Positions 10,057 to 21,075 of a stretch of DNA of 64,000 nucleotides are shown in pieces. The DNA comes from Eucommia ulmoides. Its lineage: Eukaryota > Streptophyta > Magnoliopsida > Garryales > Eucommiaceae. The translations under genes and the position numbers were made by a program. The stretch spans positions 5,109,311 to 5,173,310 of the forward strand of contig CM028328.1 in the NCBI GenBank assembly GCA_016647705.1, read 5' to 3'. Every line of letters starts with the position of its first letter. Position 1 is the stretch's first letter. Below the pieces are notes generated by a model. That model saw only the letters and a list, made by a program, of their open reading frames with translations. It was not told the origin of the DNA and searched no databases.

Positions 10057-13000
10057 ATGGCGAAACACCGCAGCAAGTCACCAGAAGAAGAAGAAGAAGA
10101 AGAAGAGCAACATCGAAGAGAAGCAGAAAATGAAACTCCATCTAAGAAAGAGCACCACAAATCCAAGAGAAAAGTAGAGGACGATCCCGACTCAGAAGAA
10201 GACAGCAAACACAGAAGAAGCGGGAAAAAGAGAGGACGGAGGTCGAGGAGTAAATCCCGACGGAAATACAGCGACGAGGACGATGATTCGTATTCGTCTT
10301 CTTCGGAAAGTGATTCGGAGGACTCGGATACGGAGTCGGAGTCTGGGAGCTCGGAGCATTCGGATTCGAAGGAGAGCGAGGAGGAGAGGAGGCGAAGGAA
10401 GAGGAGAGAGAGGAAAAAGAGGGAGGAGAGGGAGAAGGAGAAACGGCGGAGGAGAGAGAAAGAGAAGAAAAGGAGGAGGAAAGAGAGAGAAGAAGAAGAA
10501 GCGAGGCGAAGGAAGAAGAAGAAGAAGAAGAAGAGTAAGGATAAGAAAGACAAAGAAGGGAAGAAAGGTGCAGTTACGAATTCTTGGGGAAAGTATGGAA
10601 TTATCAGAGAAACTGATATGTGGTAAGATTCTCAATTCTCATGTTCATGTCAAGTTCTTCATTTTTTGAAATTAGGGTTTATATATGCCTGCTTGCAAAC
10701 TCTAGGAAGATGGACATTAGATCATCAAAAGCTTAGGATGTTTATGCTTTCAGGATTCCATGTTCTTTAATTTCAATCGTTGAATTTTGTGTTTTTGGGA
10801 ATGTATTCAGATCATCAAGTTTAGCTGCAATTAACCCTTCAATTTTGAATTTGTGATTCTTAGCTTGTCAGGGATTCAGTTTTTGTTTTGGAGTTCTAGT
10901 TTTTGAAATTCACTGCCTCTTCCATATAAAAGTTTTGATTTTTAATCTCATTTAACAACTTAGGGTCCGTTTGGTTGTCCTTCAATCCCAATTTGTACTG
11001 TTTTCTGATTAGTGAATTTATGAATTGTTATAATTTAGTGTTTGGTTCTAAGAATTAAAAACACTTAAATTAGTTAGCTAACCATTTTAGTTCTAGTTTA
11101 TATGCTATTTTCTCGTGTAATTGGAATAAAATGTAGTTTAAAAATCTAACTAAATTAAACAATTGTATGTTTCTTTGTAAAAACAAACAATATGTAAAAT
11201 TGATTAAATTATAGATAAATAGTGGAATATACCCCCAAAAAAATCATCAAAAATAAGATTATTCATAATATAGGATAATTTAAACAACCAAACAGGCTCT
11301 TAGCGTATTACAATTTGCCTTTTGGGACTTGCAGAGCAATTCAATTGTCCCGAATTTAACTAATAGTATGAGCAACTATGCCTGAGAATGCACTTCCTTA
11401 ATCATTAGCTGACGATTATTTGATTGGTGGACTATAATATATGCTGGTTGAATTTGGATAGTGAACAATGCCTAACCTGGCTTTGATGTCTTTTCATTGT
11501 TTCGATGTTTATATTCTATGAACAATTCTACATGTTTAACAGGTATTAAGTATACTGACTTTCGAATGTTGTTTTGATGTTGTAAAAATAAGAACGAATT
11601 ATGGTTTTATTTGTTGTTTAGCCCTCAAGAAATCTGTTGTTGAAATTTATATGTATCTCTAAAAAAAAAATCTTGCCTGTAGGAATAAACGACCAGAGTT
11701 CACTGCCTGGTTGGCTGAAGTGAAACAGGTATTTAATTTTTGCTCTCATTTTGCCACCCCATATTACCTTAAAAACTCTTTTTTGAGGATTGTTAAATTG
11801 CGGGCGTTGGCATCTGGCCGGAAACTCTCTGTTTTCCCTTAGGTACTGTTTGGTTTCATGGAATTGGAATTAAAATGAACACATGTAAAATTCATAAAAA
11901 ATGTACATGCGCTCATTTCCAATTCCAATTCTAAGGCTTCAATTCCTTACTTGCAAACGCTACCTTGAATTTGATGGATTTACATATGGGTCCTTGAATT
12001 CCTTCTTGATGAGTAATTGAGTATCAAGGTTTTTGCTTTGGCATCTTCTTTTGCAGGTGAACCTGGAAAGTCTTCCTAACTGGGAGGAGAAACAAATGTT
12101 CAAACAGTAAGTGTTTGTTTATGAACTTAGAAGGGCAAGTATGGAAAGAAAACCAAATGATTTCTACCATTTGCATTGAATGCCACCCACCCCCACCCCC
12201 CTCTCTTTTTCCACTTTGTATTAAAGTATCTTCTGATTCTGTGACTCTCACCTCCTTTACAGATTCATGGAAGACCATAATACTGGCACCTTTCCTTCTA
12301 AAAAGTAAGGTTCCCGTTCCCTTTGACATTGACATGTACAAGTTTTTCCTTCCTTAAATTTCGCGCTAGATTTATATTGCCGTGTTCTCATTGGATGTCT
12401 TCCGCATTTTTAAATTCAATTTAAACAAATAAAGAAAATTGCACTTAGGTATTGTTTGGTTGCATGGAATTGGACTCGTTGAATTGGTTTTAGTAATGTA
12501 TGCATGTTCAATTTTTGACATGCATTTATATCGAATTCCAATTCCATGGCTTCAATTTTGTACGCCCAAACACTGCTTTAAGGTAGCGTTTGGTTTCATG
12601 GAATTGGAATTGGAAATGAACGCATGATTTTTTATTTTATTTTTTTAGATTTTACATAAATGTTCATTTGTAATTCCATTTCCAAAACTCTAATTCTATG
12701 AAACCAAACACTACCTAATGGACCTTGACTTTGGCATCTATTTTTTTGGTCTGGATACACTTTCTAGCTGTTTGAAGTCCTTATATCGTTATTCGTGGCT
12801 GCAGATACTATAACCTGGATGCTTATTACAAAAGTAAAATGGAAAAGCAACTGAAGAAAGGTTTAAAACAAGTCATGGACACAGAGCGTATTATATTCAA
12901 CGATGAAGAGCAACGCCGGTATGTCTTTTGCATGAACCCATTCACTTCCATATCTATTTCATTAGCTTAAACCACAAAAAAAGTAATCTTCTCAGATGGG

Positions 13001-14669
13001 GCTATTCTTAGGTAGTGTTTGGAAGTGCCTTCATTTTTAATTTCAATTCCATGAGACCGAACACTGCTTTAACGAAGTTTATTATTTGTTTCTTTTCTGA
13101 TTCCAAAAATGTGAGAACATAATAAAAACATTTTTTTTTGTTTTAGCGTTTCTGTTCTGAATTTTTTGGGAACTAAAACCCAAAAAAAAAATGTTTGGTA
13201 ATGACCATTGTCTTGAAATTATTTCTTTTAATTTATGAGAACAAAAACAAGAAATACGTTTGGTTGCAACATTTTTTTTGTTCAAATGTGTGGTGGCCGG
13301 AAGGTGGTGGTGGGAATAGTTTTGTGGGAGTGAATAAGAATCAATATTTTTTTGTTTCTTAGATTCTTAAGGAATTCAGGAAATAGTCTCAAATTATTCC
13401 TAAAATTTTGGGAACAGAAACGTGTTTACCAATCGCGCTTTTGTATATTAATCTCAATTTTGGGACCAGGAACAAGAATCAGAGAACAGAAACAGTAAGC
13501 AAATGGGGCCAAAATTCCAACCAACTGCCTTCTACCATCACTTTTATGTCTTTCAATCTTTAATAATAAATTAATTGTATCGTTTACATATTTCAGGCAA
13601 GAACTTAACCTAGAACGTCAAAAGGCGAAAGAAAAAGAGGTCGAAGCCCTAATGCGCTCCATGCAAGGTGGAATGGTAAGCAGCCTGCTCTGCTCAACCA
13701 AATCAGTTTTTTATTTATTTTTATATATATGTATATGTGTATATATATATATAGTATATGTATAAATGTATACATATATGTATATATGTATAAATATATA
13801 CATATATGTAGATATATATGTATGTATAATTGTATATAAAGATGTATATGTACATGTATGTATATATGATATATATATATTTGGTATTTTGTATATGAAC
13901 GGTGTGTTCTTGTCTGAATTATTAGGCACAAGCAATGAAAGAACAAGCTCTGCTTAGGGAAGAGATGGCTTTACAGTACAAGCTCGGCAACTTGGAGGTA
14001 TCACCATAATTACTTTTTGAGTTTTTCACTTTGCACCCTTAAAGACTACTATCTCACTTTGGTCCTCGTGGCTTTAATTTGAACTCATTAACGCCCTAAT
14101 GTTTCCTAATCATTCCACTTTGGTCCGAATCATTATCGGCGTTATAATTCTGAATGGTAAACAATCACGTCAATCATATTTCTATTTTGAAGGAAATTTA
14201 TGGGTATCTCTAGCTTCTTTCTTTCCGTATTCCTCTCCTTGCCTACAAACTCAGGAATAGGGAAACATGCGTGTGTTGGTTTTGGGGGGGGTGGGGGGGG
14301 GGGGGGGTGTAATTTTTGCAGAAAATTGTGGATAGGGGTAGGGAAAAGCAGGAGGTCGACAGTGCCCATTAAATGCTTAAAAGCAGTTTGGTGCATGGCA
14401 CATGATTGTTTGTAGTAAAAAATTGGAACGAGTTCAATGATTTGGACTGAGGTAGTGGGATGATTATAAAATTTTAGGGTGTTGTGTGTTCAAATTAAAA
14501 TTATAGGGACTAAAATTGGTTCTCTTTGATTTTTTTTCTTTCACTACCTATTCAAGTTTATTTAAAACAATAAAAATAAAAATAAAAAATGTTAATCTGG
14601 TTTTTGAAATTGTGTAAATAGGCTGCGGCCGCTATTCAGAGAAGATTGGACCCCGATGTTGCAATGTAA
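10057..14669 (+). CDS. SCI1: SCI1-like (style cell-cycle inhibitor 1) nuclear protein
   Basis: Eight coding exons: 10057-10622, 11683-11728, 12057-12106, 12263-12304, 12805-12918, 13597-13675, 13926-13997 and 14622-14669. All phases and GT-AG sites agree, giving about 338 residues. The N-terminal half is low complexity: eight Glu at residues 10-17, an Arg/Ser/Asp/Glu block, then Arg/Lys/Glu runs to about 165, giving strong nuclear-localisation character. The conserved C-terminal half carries family phrases GAVTNSWGKYGIIRETDMW, RPEFTAWLAEVKQ, KYYNLDAYY, FNDEEQRR and AAAAIQRRLDP. In tobacco, SCI1 is a nuclear/nucleolar protein that restrains cell proliferation in stigma and style; that role here is inferred from family membership. 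The ATG at 10057 is the first ATG in this frame. Introns hold at least five MITEs, yet every splice junction still reads in frame. Confidence 0.92.
10963..11299. mobile_element. PIF/Harbinger MITE in SCI1 intron 1
   Basis: The ends are GGGTCCGTTTGGTTGTCC and ACAACCAAACAGGCTC, flanked by TTA at 10960-10962 and 11300-11302. It is 337 bp. Related copies are at 30979-31253 and 62183-62339. Confidence 0.85.
11842..11964. mobile_element. Tourist-like MITE in SCI1 intron 2
   Basis: GGTACTGTTTGGTTTCATGG at the left and AAACGCTACC at the right, preceded by TTA and followed by TTG, an imperfect target duplication. Internally it carries AATTGGAATT and its reverse complement. Confidence 0.75.
12448..12577. 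mobile_element. Tourist-like MITE, first of an adjoining pair
   Basis: GGTATTGTTTGGTTGCATGG ... CCCAAACACTGCT, with TTA at 12445-12447 and 12578-12580. It lies in SCI1 intron 4. Confidence 0.8.
12582..12715. mobile_element. Tourist-like MITE, second of an adjoining pair
   Basis: GGTAGCGTTTGGTTTCATGG ... GAAACCAAACACTACC, with TAA at 12579-12581 and 12716-12718. The left duplication overlaps the right duplication of the preceding element, so one element inserted at the edge of the other. Confidence 0.85.
13011..13068. mobile_element. 58-bp Tourist-like MITE relic
   Basis: GGTAGTGTTTGG ... CCGAACACTGCT flanked by TTA at 13008-13010 and 13069-13071. It is the shortest member here, probably an internal deletion. 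It lies in SCI1 intron 5. Confidence 0.75.
13075..13500. repeat. Unclassified repeat with GTTCTG/GAACAGAAAC motifs
   Basis: Phrases such as TTTCTGTTCTGAATTTTTTGGG near 13150 reappear inverted as TTTTGGGAACAGAAACG near 13412, and GAACAGAAACAG closes the block. The same vocabulary occurs at 18380-19020 and 61676-61830. Probably a non-autonomous DNA element whose ends are not resolved. Confidence 0.45.
13722..13882. repeat. TA / GTATA-type microsatellite
   Basis: About 160 bp of TATATG/TATGTA variants in SCI1 intron 6. Open frames on both strands here are by-products. Confidence 0.9.
14018..14530. mobile_element. Long-TIR Mutator-type MITE, decayed
   Basis: The left end has CACTTTGCACCC, CACTTTGGTCCTCGTGGC and AATTTGAACTCATTAACG. 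The right end has GGTGTTGTGTGTTCAAATTA and AGGGACTAAAATTGG, its approximate reverse complement. A G-rich run at 14284-14308 sits inside. It lies in SCI1 intron 7. Confidence 0.6.
14284..14308. repeat. Poly-G run
   Basis: About 25 bases of G broken once by T, inside the long-TIR element. Confidence 0.9.
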
Positions 14670-15645
14670 CCGCCTTGCTGAATTTCGAATCTGAGTCTCT
14701 CTCTCTCTCTCTCTCTATTGTAGTCTTGTTTATGGAACATTGTTATGTAAGCTGCATATGGATGATCTTTATTACATCCTCAGCTTTGGAACCATCAAAT
14801 TTTGACAGTTTTTGGCTTGTGGGAGAGAATCTGCAGATTCTCATATGTTCATGAATACACCGAGTTGTTTACACTTTAAATATAATTTTAATATTTTTTT
14901 TTTTAATTGAAAAATGATATCTTTTAACTTATTTACAAACCCAACATAGATCGGATTTTGGACATCTGACTATTGAATGCAGGATTTTTGAAATTGGAGT
15001 TTTCAAAATTGTAGAAACCGGAAAAGTGATCTCCGGTTATAAACCATTCACGCATCTTAATTCCATCTCCTGGACTATGATACGTGTCATCCATGGAAGA
15101 ACCATAGGGATCCACCTTTATGGGTGGGCAGGCAGGGCAGTGAGTGGGTTGCGACAGTTCGGGCTAAAATCACGAACCAAATCAATGCTTTGCAGGTTGA
15201 GCAAGTTTGAATCGTTAACCACTCAATAATGGGTGGGCTATTATGTGCAATTTGCATTTTGGTGCTAGTGTTGTGATTTGAGTGGGTTCACCGAACTCAT
15301 TGCAGACCCCGACCTAACTTGGCCGATGATCTCTGAGCATAGAGTTTGTTTCTAGTCATTATTATTGTAATTTAGTGGTTAAATTTGATATTATTTCTAG
15401 TTGGTACTAAATATTTACTAAACTAATTTTATTTCTCTTTTTTTTAGAAAAAAAAAAAAAAAAAACTATTTTTATTCCATTTCAAGGTTCTACGAGCAAA
15501 ATTCTTGGACCAGATTAGAAACCTATTTTATTTAATTTTCTTAGTTTGATTTTATTTTGGATTTATTTTTTTGAAAAAAATAAATAAAAATATAATCATT
15601 CAACAAGCGCTACTTCAATTTTTGTATTGGATTTTGAATGGAATA
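14670..15645. other. SCI1 3' flank and intergenic spacer
   Basis: (CT)n at 14696-14716 is probably in the SCI1 3' UTR. The rest is AT-rich with an A run at 15449-15465. No gene seen. Confidence 0.5.
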
Positions 15646-15659
15646 ATTTATTTTAGGCC

Positions 15660-16015
15660 ATTTTAGTATGGGCTCCAAGGCCCACCTACATACTAGTGTT
15701 ATCCCCAAATAACACTATACATATACCCTAAACCCCATTTGTAGCCGTGAATGTTACTGTGGGAGAGAGAACGCGTGTAGCTTTATTTGGAAGGTAATAT
15801 GCGTGAGTAATAATCAGTCAAATTTTGGAAACTACCATTCTCGACACCCAAGATATAACCTTCCACAGAAATAATCCCAGTGCGCCCATAACCAGAAGCA
15901 ACCCCGTCGCAGTTTGAGTTGTCCGAACTTCGTCACCTTATAACGCTTATACTATCGCCAGCGCCATCGCCGTTGATTCCCAGCCGTCGATTGTTGTTAC
16001 CTGGTAAGTTTCATT
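15660..16015 (+). promoter_or_regulatory. Possible gene 5' end (promoter and untranslated first exon)
   Basis: The stretch is less AT-rich than its surroundings and ends in CGTCGATTGTTGTTACCTG|GTAAGTTT, a strong donor-like site at about 16003. The layout resembles a plant promoter plus 5' UTR exon, but no coding exon was recognised downstream before the repeat arrays. It may be a relic. Confidence 0.25.
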
Positions 16016-16379
16016 TCACGCATCTATTTACGTTTTTAGGGATTATGGTGTCATAACTAGACTGTGTTGTAACAATCATCTCTTTAAACAATCGTTGTTG
16101 GGCAATTGTTATTCACTAATTCAGGAAAACATTGTTGAATGCACAGTTTCGTTACCACTGTGCTATAACAATCGATACTTGACTCTCAGTAAAAATTACG
16201 AGTTCGTTTGTTGATTAGGGTTTCGTTGGTTGATATTTTTTGGAAATCAGAATTAGAGTTAGGGAAATGTTGAGAAATCTTGATCGGAATCAGTCTAGTT
16301 GTTTTTTGACAAACCACTAGATTTTTTGGGAAATCAAAATTAGGGTTAGAAATGTTGAGAAATCAGAATCAAAATTTTA

Positions 16380-16830
16380 GTGTGAAGATGGTCAATGTAT
16401 ATTAACAATTATATATTGTTGTTATGTTCTTGAATTTGGGTTGTTAGGAATGTTAATGTATAGCAAAAATCCATCTCCCCCTTGCATTGTTGATATTTTG
16501 GATGTTGAGATGGTTAATATGCAGTAAAAATTATATGTTGTTATGTTCTTGCATTTCGATTGTTAGGAATATTAATGTGTAGCAAAAACCCATATCCCCC
16601 TTGCATTGTTGATATTTTGAGTGTTGAGATGGCTAATGTGCAGTAAAAATTATATATTATTGTTGTGTTCTTACATGTCGATCTGATTTTCATCTCTTTG
16701 GTGATGTGTAATTTGTTAGGAATGTTAATGTGTAGAAAAAATCCATCTCTCTTTTCATTGTTGATATTTTGGATATTGAGGTGGTTAATGTGCTGTAAAA
16801 ATTAACTATTAAGTCGTGTTGTTGAGATTT
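16380..16830. repeat. Tandem repeat of about 120 bp, three to four copies
   Basis: Each unit has GTTAGGAATGTTAATGTGTAG, CAAAAATCCATCTCCCCCTT, GCATTGTTGATATTTTGGAT, GTTGAGATGGTTAATATGCA and GTAAAAATTATATGTTGTT. Later copies shrink and drift. Confidence 0.85.
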
Positions 16831-17835
16831 TTTGTGTTTGACAAAAATCAACAATTGAATTCTTGTTTTTGTGCACTTTTTTTTAAAGATGTGGACTCAG
16901 TCTTGTTTAGGGGCACTTCATTTGACAATAGCATGGAGAAAAACTTGTCATTTTGCTTGATTTGAATGAATTGTTCATTCTGCTTTTTTGGGGTTTCTTT
17001 TGATTTTGTGTGAGGATGGTTGTCTCCTCTTGGAACTTCTACTTCCCCTCTTGAGTATATAAAGATATAAAGGTGAAGTATAAGAATCAATAATTAATTA
17101 ATGTGTAGCAAAAATCGATGTTGAATACATAGTTTGAATTTTCATATTGTTCACTTTCATTGTTTTATGTTTTGGATTGTTGAATTATTTACTGTTTATT
17201 AAAAAATCATATCTAACGTCTTGTTTTGAATTATCCTCTTCTTCCTATACATTGTTAATGTTTAGAAAGTTTACTTTTGCACGACACCGTAATTGTTAAT
17301 TAAGTAATGGCGGGTGGATCCGACAACAATCCAATCTCGCATAAGCAAGGAAGAGGAATTTATCAGAGAGGATCAAGAAATTGTTTTTCGTGTTAAGAGG
17401 GTGTTGTAGGTCAGGCTCCGATCGGCGAAGAAGATCCGGAAGATGGTATGGTTCAGGTTCTGGCATGGGTTGTTCTTCAGTTGCCAGAGAAGACAGTTTT
17501 TTATCCGGTTGAGGGGTAACAATTGTAATTACGGTAATCAGAGTAATGGCTTGCTTCTGGTAGGATTTTTTTTTTAAATTTATTTGGGTAAATTGGATTT
17601 TATGAAACAAGAACATCAATAGGGGTTGCATGTTAGAAACACATATTACATAGTAGGGATAATATGTGTAATTTTATAAGAAATTTATATGATTTTAGTG
17701 GTATAAAAAGGTGTTGCCTTGCTCTATTTCTCTTTCATATCCTCTGTTTTTTTTTCTCTCTCTCTCTCACTCTCACACACACAAAATCATCCAATTTTTT
17801 ATTTCTTGATCAAAATAAGAAAATATTTAACCAAT
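16830..17835. other. No confident gene
   Basis: A short plus-strand frame begins at the ATG at 17307 (MAGGSDNNPIS...) and stops after 29 codons. The same interval is open on the minus strand. A (CT)n run lies at 17756-17776. Nothing was recognised. Confidence 0.4.
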
Positions 17836-18375
17836 TACAACTATACAAACAAAACAATTACCCAATTATAAATTGTACATCAAATATTTAATTGGTTATA
17901 ACTGTACATCAAATATTCAATTCATGAAAGTGATACATCAATATTCAACCAATTATGACTGTACAGTAAATATCAACCGATTATAATTGTACATCAATAT
18001 TCAATTCATGAAAGTTGTATATAAAAAATTCAACCAATTATAACTGTAAAGTAAAATATTTAACTAATTATAACTGTACAGTTAATATTCAACCATTATA
18101 ACTGAACAGTAAAATATTCAACCAATTCTAAAATATAGAGTAAATAATCAACCAATTATAACTGTACATCCGATTATAACTGTACATCAACATTCAATTA
18201 ATGAAATCTGTATAACAAAAATTTACCCAATTATAACTGTACAGTAAAATATTTAACCAATTATAACTGTACAGTAAATATTCAACCATTATAACTATAC
18301 ATTAAAATATTCACCCAATTCTAAAATGTAGAGTAAATAATCAACCAATTATAACTGTACATCAATATTCACTCA
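17835..18375. repeat. Tandem array built on AACCAATTATAACTGTACA
   Basis: About a dozen degenerate units of roughly 25-45 bp, alternating CAACCAATTATAACTGTACA with TCAATATTCA or GTAAATATTCA. A higher-order pattern is visible: 17890-18150 is echoed by 18180-18370. Confidence 0.9.
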
Positions 18376-18379
18376 ATAA

Positions 18380-19030
18380 AAATTGCATGGTCCATTCCTA
18401 AAAAAATGGGAACATCTTTATCGATTGAATAAACGAGAATGAAAAATTCAGAACAAATTTGTTCTGATTTCAAAAACTTATCCAAAAAAAAATCAATATG
18501 AAATCATAAAAATGATTCAAGTTTTTGTTCCTAATTTTTGACAAACAGTAACAACAAATTGGGGCATTATTTTGAAACATTCCTAATTTCAAACAAAAAC
18601 TTCAAAAAATCTCAGGACAAATTGGGAACAGAAACAATTCATTCCTAAAATTGGGAACATATTAATTGATTTTCCAAATATAGGGGGAAACCTCGCAACA
18701 AACACTGTTCTGTTTCAAAAAAAAAAATCCAAAAAAAACAAGTGAAAATAAAAAAAATGTATCAATTCTCGAAAAATCTCAGAAAAAAATGGGAATAGAA
18801 ACAGTCCACTACTTATTTGGAACAACTGTATCAATTTTTTATCCAAGAATGAAAAATTAGGAACAAATATTGAAGCATAACGCACAAATCTGTTATGCTT
18901 CAATGTTTTATCCAAAAATATTAATATGAAATCAGACATTGGCTCATGTTTTTGTTCCTATTTTTTCAAAATAGTAACAAAATACTTAGAACTAGGGAAT
19001 ACATGTAAGAAACTTGAACATGGGAATCTT
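18380..19030. repeat. Unclassified element with GGGAACAGAAAC motifs
   Basis: GAATGAAAAATTCAGAACAAAT near 18440 recurs as GAATGAAAAATTAGGAACAAAT near 18848, and TTGGGAACAGAAACAATTC near 18623 recurs as TGGGAATAGAAACAGTCC near 18790. Internally duplicated transposon-like sequence related to 13075-13500. Confidence 0.45.
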
Positions 19031-19039
19031 GATCCGCTA

Positions 19040-19741
19040 CTCAACCACCGATGCAGTCGCCGCCAATGTTGTCGCCGCCGGAGCTAACCGTCGTCGTCGC
19101 AACTCTGTCGGAGTGTAAATGTGTTTGTGCGATTTCGAGTGTTTGCAATTGCCTTGATTATCTTCTTTGCAAATTAGGGCATGAGAAATGTGAAGGGAAA
19201 GTTTAATCTCTTCCATTTTTACAGCTTAGTGAATGAATTTCTTGGATTTTTCCTTATTTAGCTTGATTGTTGTTGCCAAAAATACCTAAGAGAGCTCTAT
19301 CAAATCACAGTCGCGCGATGTATTGCATGTGTAAATTTAGGGTTCTCTCAAAATAAAAATAAATGGATGAGTTTTAAAGTGTTTGGACTTGTCTATTGGG
19401 GCCCATTCAAATATCAAATGTAAAAATGAGTTTTTAATTAAAAATTCATTTATTTTATTATTATATACATTAAGGTGTGTTCGGGCAAATTCACACGCAT
19501 TTCAAATAATCACCTCCACAGACAATCTTAAGATAATACTCCCCCAAATCAACCTATTTCACTTAGGATTAAATTCACAATTTACTTTTTGAAGTTCTCT
19601 CCATAATTGAACAGACATTATCCCAATATTTTTAAGTTTGCACAAATAACTTTGAAAATCAAAAGTCTAGTTTGAAAAATATTATTTTTTGAAAATTTGA
19701 CTAATTCAAATTGATCATTTTGTTTTAGACGATACATTAAA

Positions 19742-19772
<31 letters not shown>

Positions 19773-20085
19773 TTGAGATGGCAAACCTATCAACGTTATT
19801 TATGACCAAAAAAAAAAAAAATACAAAAATCTATTTGTCAAGTCGGTTTGACTTCAATTCTTCACACATAAATAAATAAATAAAAGCCTAAGCACAAAGT
19901 AGACTCCCAAAACAAGAGGCTCAGGTCATCTGCGCAAAAGATTGACAACACAAGGGAAAAAGAAAGGGAGTTGGAGATACTCTAATAAACCAACATCAAA
20001 AGACTACTATTATTTTTTTATTTTTTCATGTTTTTTATACAACAAATAGAAATGAAGGTAACGTACCACACGTCTCTGTTACACG
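19040..20085. other. Spacer, no confident gene
   Basis: A 51-codon frame from the ATG at 19051 (CCG/GTC-rich, then Cys-rich) is open but unrecognised. The remainder is AT-rich with an (AT)n run at 19752-19771. Confidence 0.4.
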
Positions 20086-20093
20086 ACACTTGA

Positions 20094-20387
20094 CTAATCT
20101 ACAAACATCCTTGACTCGTTGATATCATAACGGCAAGGTAGCGCCGCGACCTTGGCCAGCAGCCAGGTCGACAGTCGATTCCTTCTTTTTGCTTGCATTT
20201 CTGGCATTTTCTTTTGTGATGACCTGCTCTTTTTGTTTTCTTTGTCTTTTCCCATCTCCCTAAACGAGAGCTTAGAGACATACATTACAATGCCAACGCA
20301 CGCCAACATCATGGCCAGACGCTGCCAACGCGTGCTAGATGCTGCGAACGCCTTGCCTTGTGCAATAATTGAGGGATAGATTGACAA
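20094..20387 (-). CDS. Hypothetical small frame or terminal exon
   Basis: A 97-codon frame whose first part reads FAASSTRWQRLAMMLACVG, a possible membrane segment (MMLACVGIVMYV), followed by a Lys/Arg-rich segment and ending ESRMFVD. Codon use looks more gene-like than in neighbouring random frames, and a CACAAG|GC junction just upstream could be a splice acceptor, making this the last exon of a gene otherwise lost. I do not recognise the protein. It lies just downstream of the decayed F-box cluster on the same strand. Confidence 0.22.
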   Translation of the reverse strand: MSIYPSIIAQGKAFAASSTRWQRLAMMLACVGIVMYVSKLSFREMGKDKENKKSRSSQKKMPEMQAKRRNRLSTWLLAKVAALPCRYDINESRMFVD

Positions 20388-20587
20388 AACTTCATTAAGA
20401 ATAAAGACAAAATATATTATGTTAAAGAAAAAGATGATTTAGGTTTGGTTGAAAGATACAATTCAGAATTCTTAATACCCTTCCATGCGATGTTCTACTC
20501 TTGCTAACTTGGATGATCTATTTGGCCATTCCAAAAAACTGAGAAAATAACAGTGGAATCTAATAAAGGTACATATCTCAACTGTGT

Positions 20588-20756
20588 GACAACGGTAGAA
20601 GTTGTCGCTATGTGACCTGGAGATCACGGGTTCGAGTCGTGGAAACAGCCACTTGCAAAAAAATAAAATAAGGCTGCGTATAATAGACATAAGTGGTCCG
20701 ACCCTTCTCCGGACCCCGTGCATAGCGGGAGCTTTGTAGTACCAGGCTGTCCTTTT
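20588..20756 (+). mobile_element. Au-like tRNA-derived SINE
   Basis: The order is GGTAGAAGTTGTCGCTATG (A-box region), GATCACGGGTTCGAGTCGTG (B-box), AACAGCCACTTGCAAAA, GGCTGCGTATAATAGAC, CCCTTCTCCGGACCCCG, CATAGCGGGAGCTTTGTAG and CCAGGCTGTCCTTTT. This is the characteristic Au SINE layout, ending in a short T run. Partial copies are at 32512-32637 and 52807-52954. Confidence 0.9.
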
Positions 20757-20812
20757 ACAAAATCCAGGGATTCATCAAATCCATTATACCCAAACGCACC
20801 ATAACAGCAAAT

Positions 20813-21075
20813 GTCTAATGAAGGTTACATACCTCAACTGTGTCACGAGAGTGTCAATTGTTTCATATTAGAAAACCTTCCAAGAAGTGAAGCTATTTTA
20901 GGACCAATATGCAGACTTTCTTCAGATGATAGTCGTAGTAGAAGCTGATGACGAGTTGAGCAAACTTTGTCCAGAAAACCTGAAATATACAATCCGGTAA
21001 AAATTTCCAATATAGAGATCTCCAAGCGCTGGAGCCTCTATGTTCACAGTACTTACATTCAGCCTTTTGCTTCTA
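20813..21075 (-). pseudogene. F-box/FBD exon-1 fragment (duplicate)
   Basis: Minus-strand reading gives VNIEAPALGDLYIG, then FSGQSLLNSSSASTTII with a stop, then in another frame KIASLLGRFSNMKQLTLS followed by TGA. Intact relatives have an Arg codon (CGA-type) where this has TGA. The donor junction GTTGAG|GTATGT at the end matches the main pseudogene. It lies just beyond the last exon of that pseudogene, so it is a tandem duplicate remnant. A third copy of only the junction (about 30 bp) is at 20558-20590. Confidence 0.8.

Noticed and set aside
10023..10669. Ser/Phe-rich and Arg-rich alternative frames over SCI1 exon 1
   Set aside because: They mirror the low-complexity purine runs of the supported exon.
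13605..13957. Tyr/Ile/His-rich frames on both strands
   Set aside because: They are translations of a TA/GTATA microsatellite inside an intron.
20843..21025. Stand-alone 60-residue protein on the minus strand
   Set aside because: The sequence is a diverged F-box/FBD exon-1 end with a nonsense codon, so it was treated as a pseudogene fragment.
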